The notes below the pieces were generated by a model. It saw nothing but the letters and a program-made list of their open reading frames with translations. It did not search any database and was not told the origin of the DNA. Below, piece after piece: positions 61,724 through 64,000 of a DNA stretch of 64,000 nt (its first letter is position 1; every line of letters begins with the position of its first letter). A program made the position numbers and the translations under genes. The DNA is from Microbacterium aerolatum (lineage in GTDB: Bacteria; Actinomycetota; Actinomycetes; Actinomycetales; Microbacteriaceae). Where the stretch lies: NCBI RefSeq assembly GCF_007988825.1, contig NZ_BJUW01000002.1, positions 124,001 through 188,000 on the forward strand, given 5' to 3'.

Positions 61724-62821
61724 ATGACCGAGGCTGCCCAGCTCGACGACAAGGGCTTCCGGATCGTCACCAAGGAGCGCCTGGAAGGAAACGCGCAGAG
61801 ATGGCGACGTTTCGGCGAGCCGACGCCTGCTGGTCAGACGCTGAACGCGGACGGCACGCTGGACTACGGGTTGTTCGGCCCAGGCTCAGTGGTGTGGGAG
61901 GTACTGCTGCATCCCGCGACGATCGTGTTCCAATACGCTTTCCAGGGTCTGATGCAGTCGACGTACCGGCCCGTCATCGCCGGTGTCCGCGACCATGACC
62001 CTCTCTCGCGGAAGACGCTGAAAGGCACGGTCACCTTCTTCGACCTGTTCGAGCGCGGGCAGCGCAACTCGGGGATGCACGCGCCGATGTGGCTAGGCGA
62101 CACGGAGTCTGCGGAGCGGATGTGGAAGCACCTGAAGAACATCCACACCAAGGTCGCCGGCGACATCATCGACGTGGGCGAGCCAGAGATCGGTGGCTAC
62201 GCCGCCGCAGGGGCACGGGACGCGATGTGGGCCGCGCTGACGGAGATGCACTCGATGCTGTGGCTGTACGAGAACCTCGCGTTCCGCGACGGGAAGCTTC
62301 CCCACAAGCTCTCTCCAGAGAAACGCGACCAGTATTTCACCGAGGTTGCCGCGTACTGCCGCCTGGTCGGCGCTCCGGAGGAGGACATACCGCATTCGAA
62401 GGCGGACATGGATGCGCTGTACGCGAAGTACTCGCACCTGTTCGGCACACCCGCGACGATGGCGATCTGGCCCGACACCGGCGAGGACTTCGCCAAGCAG
62501 ATGTTCGGCCTGTTCAAGAGGAACTTCCACCGCTCTCAGCTGCCCGCCCTCTGGTACGCCGGTGTCCTCGACCACGGCCTGTTCCGCCAGCTCGCCGCCG
62601 GCTCCTCCTCCGGCAAGATGCGCCAGTCGATGGGCATGGGACCGGTACGGTCCTGGTTCGCCGTGCTCGGCGCGAAGCTCGCCCTGCCGTTCGTATGGGT
62701 GATGCAACGCGGCCGGTTCGAACGCCACTACATGCGGCTGATGTGGGGACCGGACGGCGTCAAGCTGATCCAGGCCGCCCGCAAGCTGCAGACCGAGGTC
62801 ACTGGCCGGAAGTACCGCTGA
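61724..62821 (+). CDS. MpaB-family (DUF2236) haem-type oxygenase-like protein
   Basis: A 365-residue protein of the DUF2236 family, which includes MpaB and latex-clearing-type haem proteins. Conserved stretches are [58 protein letters not shown] and [15 protein letters not shown]; the His residues HxxxH-like in MHSMLW and KHLKNIH are haem-ligand candidates. The likely substrate is a lipid or terpenoid. GAAGGAG precedes the ATG at 61724. It is two nt before an aldehyde dehydrogenase gene, so the pair could oxidise an aldehyde-forming substrate. Confidence 0.87.
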   Translation: MTEAAQLDDKGFRIVTKERLEGNAQRWRRFGEPTPAGQTLNADGTLDYGLFGPGSVVWEVLLHPATIVFQYAFQGLMQSTYRPVIAGVRDHDPLSRKTLKGTVTFFDLFERGQRNSGMHAPMWLGDTESAERMWKHLKNIHTKVAGDIIDVGEPEIGGYAAAGARDAMWAALTEMHSMLWLYENLAFRDGKLPHKLSPEKRDQYFTEVAAYCRLVGAPEEDIPHSKADMDALYAKYSHLFGTPATMAIWPDTGEDFAKQMFGLFKRNFHRSQLPALWYAGVLDHGLFRQLAAGSSSGKMRQSMGMGPVRSWFAVLGAKLALPFVWVMQRGRFERHYMRLMWGPDGVKLIQAARKLQTEVTGRKYR

Positions 62822-62823
62822 AC

Positions 62824-64000
62824 GTGGCTTCCACCGACACGGACACGGATATCGCCACCGCGATCGCGACCGCGCGGAACCGCTTCGACAGCGGTGCCAC
62901 ACGGCCGCTCACCTGGCGTCGGCACCAGCTCGAGCAGCTCGCCCTCCTGCTCCGTGAGAACGGACCGCAGATCGAGCAGGCTTTATGGACGGACCTCCAT
63001 AAGAATCCGACCGAGGCCCAGCTCGCCGAGACCGGCGTCGTACTCGGAGAGATCACGCACACGCTCCGCAATCTCAAACGGTTCACCAAGCCGCGCCGAG
63101 TCTCGCTGCCGCTCTCGCTGCAACCCGCCAGCGGCCGACTCGTCCGAGAACCGCTGGGCGTCGCGCTCATCATCGCACCGTGGAACTACCCCGTGCAGCT
63201 GCTGTTCGCTCCGCTCGTCGGCGCGTTAGCGGCCGGCAATGCCGTCGTCCTCAAACCCAGCGAACTCACCCCGACAGTCTCATCGACGATCGCCCAGCTG
63301 GTTCCGAAATACCTCGACCTTCAGGCCGTGCATGTCGTCGAGGGAGGTATCGCTGAAACCACCGAGCTGCTCAGTCACCGGTTCGACCACATCTTCTACA
63401 CCGGCAACAGCGTCGTCGCCAAAGTGATCTCGCGCGCAGCCGCCCACCACCTCACCCCGGTCACGCTCGAGCTCGGCGGCAAGTCACCGGCGTGGGTCGA
63501 TGACGACGCGCACCTCGACCAGGTGGCACGTCGCATCGTATGGGGCAAGTTCATGAACGCCGGACAGACATGCGTCGCGCCGGACTACATCCTCACGACA
63601 CCGGATCGCGTGGATTCGCTGACAACCGCACTGCGCCGCGCCATCACGGACATGCTCGGCGAGGATCCCTCCCAGAACGACGACTACGGACGCATCGTGA
63701 ACGACCGGCACTTCGCCCGGCTCGCCGGGTTGCTCGCCGACGCCGAGATCGCCATCGGCGGCGAGCAGGACGCCCGCACCCGCTACCTCGCACCCACTGT
63801 CGTGCATGCCCCCGCGCCTCGCGCGCTGGACGCAGAGCCGGCCTACATGCGCGAGGAGATCTTCGGTCCGATCCTCCCCATCGTCCCCGTCACCGACGCG
63901 GATGCGGCGATCGCGTACGTCGCGGCGCGCGACAAGCCACTCGCCCTGTATGTGTTCACAGGATCCGCGACGACCAGGGCCGCTTTCATCGCACGCACCT
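62824..64000 (+). CDS. Aldehyde dehydrogenase, C-terminus outside the window
   Basis: An NAD(P)-dependent aldehyde dehydrogenase, 392 residues visible with the end cut off by the window. It is of the class 3/fatty aldehyde (YwdH/CALDH-like) type: [44 protein letters not shown] with the catalytic Glu, [11 protein letters not shown] with the nucleophilic Cys, and [12 protein letters not shown] near the end. It turns an aldehyde to an acid, probably the product of the oxygenase gene 2 nt upstream. GTG start at 62824, no clear Shine-Dalgarno, so translation may be coupled. Confidence 0.9.
   Translation, partial: MASTDTDTDIATAIATARNRFDSGATRPLTWRRHQLEQLALLLRENGPQIEQALWTDLHKNPTEAQLAETGVVLGEITHTLRNLKRFTKPRRVSLPLSLQPASGRLVREPLGVALIIAPWNYPVQLLFAPLVGALAAGNAVVLKPSELTPTVSSTIAQLVPKYLDLQAVHVVEGGIAETTELLSHRFDHIFYTGNSVVAKVISRAAAHHLTPVTLELGGKSPAWVDDDAHLDQVARRIVWGKFMNAGQTCVAPDYILTTPDRVDSLTTALRRAITDMLGEDPSQNDDYGRIVNDRHFARLAGLLADAEIAIGGEQDARTRYLAPTVVHAPAPRALDAEPAYMREEIFGPILPIVPVTDADAAIAYVAARDKPLALYVFTGSATTRAAFIART

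Overview
The window is high-GC, densely packed DNA from an actinobacterium. The Microbacteriaceae, and Microbacterium in particular, fit best: the codon style favours GGATGCC/GGCATCC hexamers, there is an EF-G-binding FBP-type zinc protein and a mycothiol-type ArsC, and many operons use 4-bp ATGA/GTGA overlaps with some GTG and TTG starts. The genus is an inference. No rRNA, CRISPR array or replication origin was seen. The only RNA-related feature is a broken 3' half of a tRNA-Ser gene near the right end.

Layout. 0-2 kb: a phosphonatase-like HAD hydrolase and its partner FAD oxidoreductase (aminoethylphosphonate-type metabolism). 2-4.2 kb: a divergent NarL-type two-component pair. 4.2-9.5 kb: two DMT exporters, an M18 aminopeptidase, and an NCS1 permease overlapping a cysteine hydrolase. 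9.5-11.1 kb: an MBL-fold hydrolase and a TetR regulator sharing a palindromic operator; the TetR gene carries an in-frame palindromic insertion. 12.3-15.3 kb: a tryptophan-to-anthranilate operon (kynA, an amidohydrolase, kynU) in which the amidohydrolase occupies the place of the missing formamidase. 16-27 kb: a peptide/opine-type ABC transporter with DUF917 and hydantoinase-like proteins, an M20 amidohydrolase and a divergent PucR regulator. 27-37.4 kb: a CoA-transferase, two YtcJ-like amidohydrolases, then ornithine cyclodeaminase, a PaiB-like protein and PutA (ornithine to proline to glutamate) with a divergent LysR regulator. 37.6-45 kb: a four-gene operon (MaoC dehydratase, class III CoA-transferase, HMG-CoA lyase, class II HMG-CoA reductase) that looks degradative, facing a hydrolase and a GAF/PucR-type regulator. 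45-50.5 kb: an N-methyltryptophan/sarcosine oxidase, a GH114 lipoprotein, small proteins, a Met/Cys-rich four-helix copper-binding protein, an MFS exporter and a DHFR-fold reductase. 50.5-54.1 kb: a stress block (DUF2795, Hsp20, HspR-like MerR) bracketed by 41-nt direct repeats, then an arsenic block (ArsR, ArsO-like flavoprotein, ArsC). 54.2-59.2 kb: araDBA under a LacI-type repressor with a clear promoter and operator. 59.2-64 kb: an IS481-type element in a duplicated tRNA-Ser 3' end, then a TetR/MpaB-like oxygenase/aldehyde dehydrogenase cluster that runs off the window and probably lies on an integrated element.

Most catabolic units sit beside their own regulator and promoter region, so this looks like a soil or plant-associated heterotroph's accessory metabolism: tryptophan, ornithine/proline, HMG-CoA/mevalonate, cyclic amides or peptides, arabinose and phosphonates all feed central carbon and nitrogen pools. 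A family of palindromic intergenic repeats (three copies) and short direct repeats mark insertion and rearrangement points.
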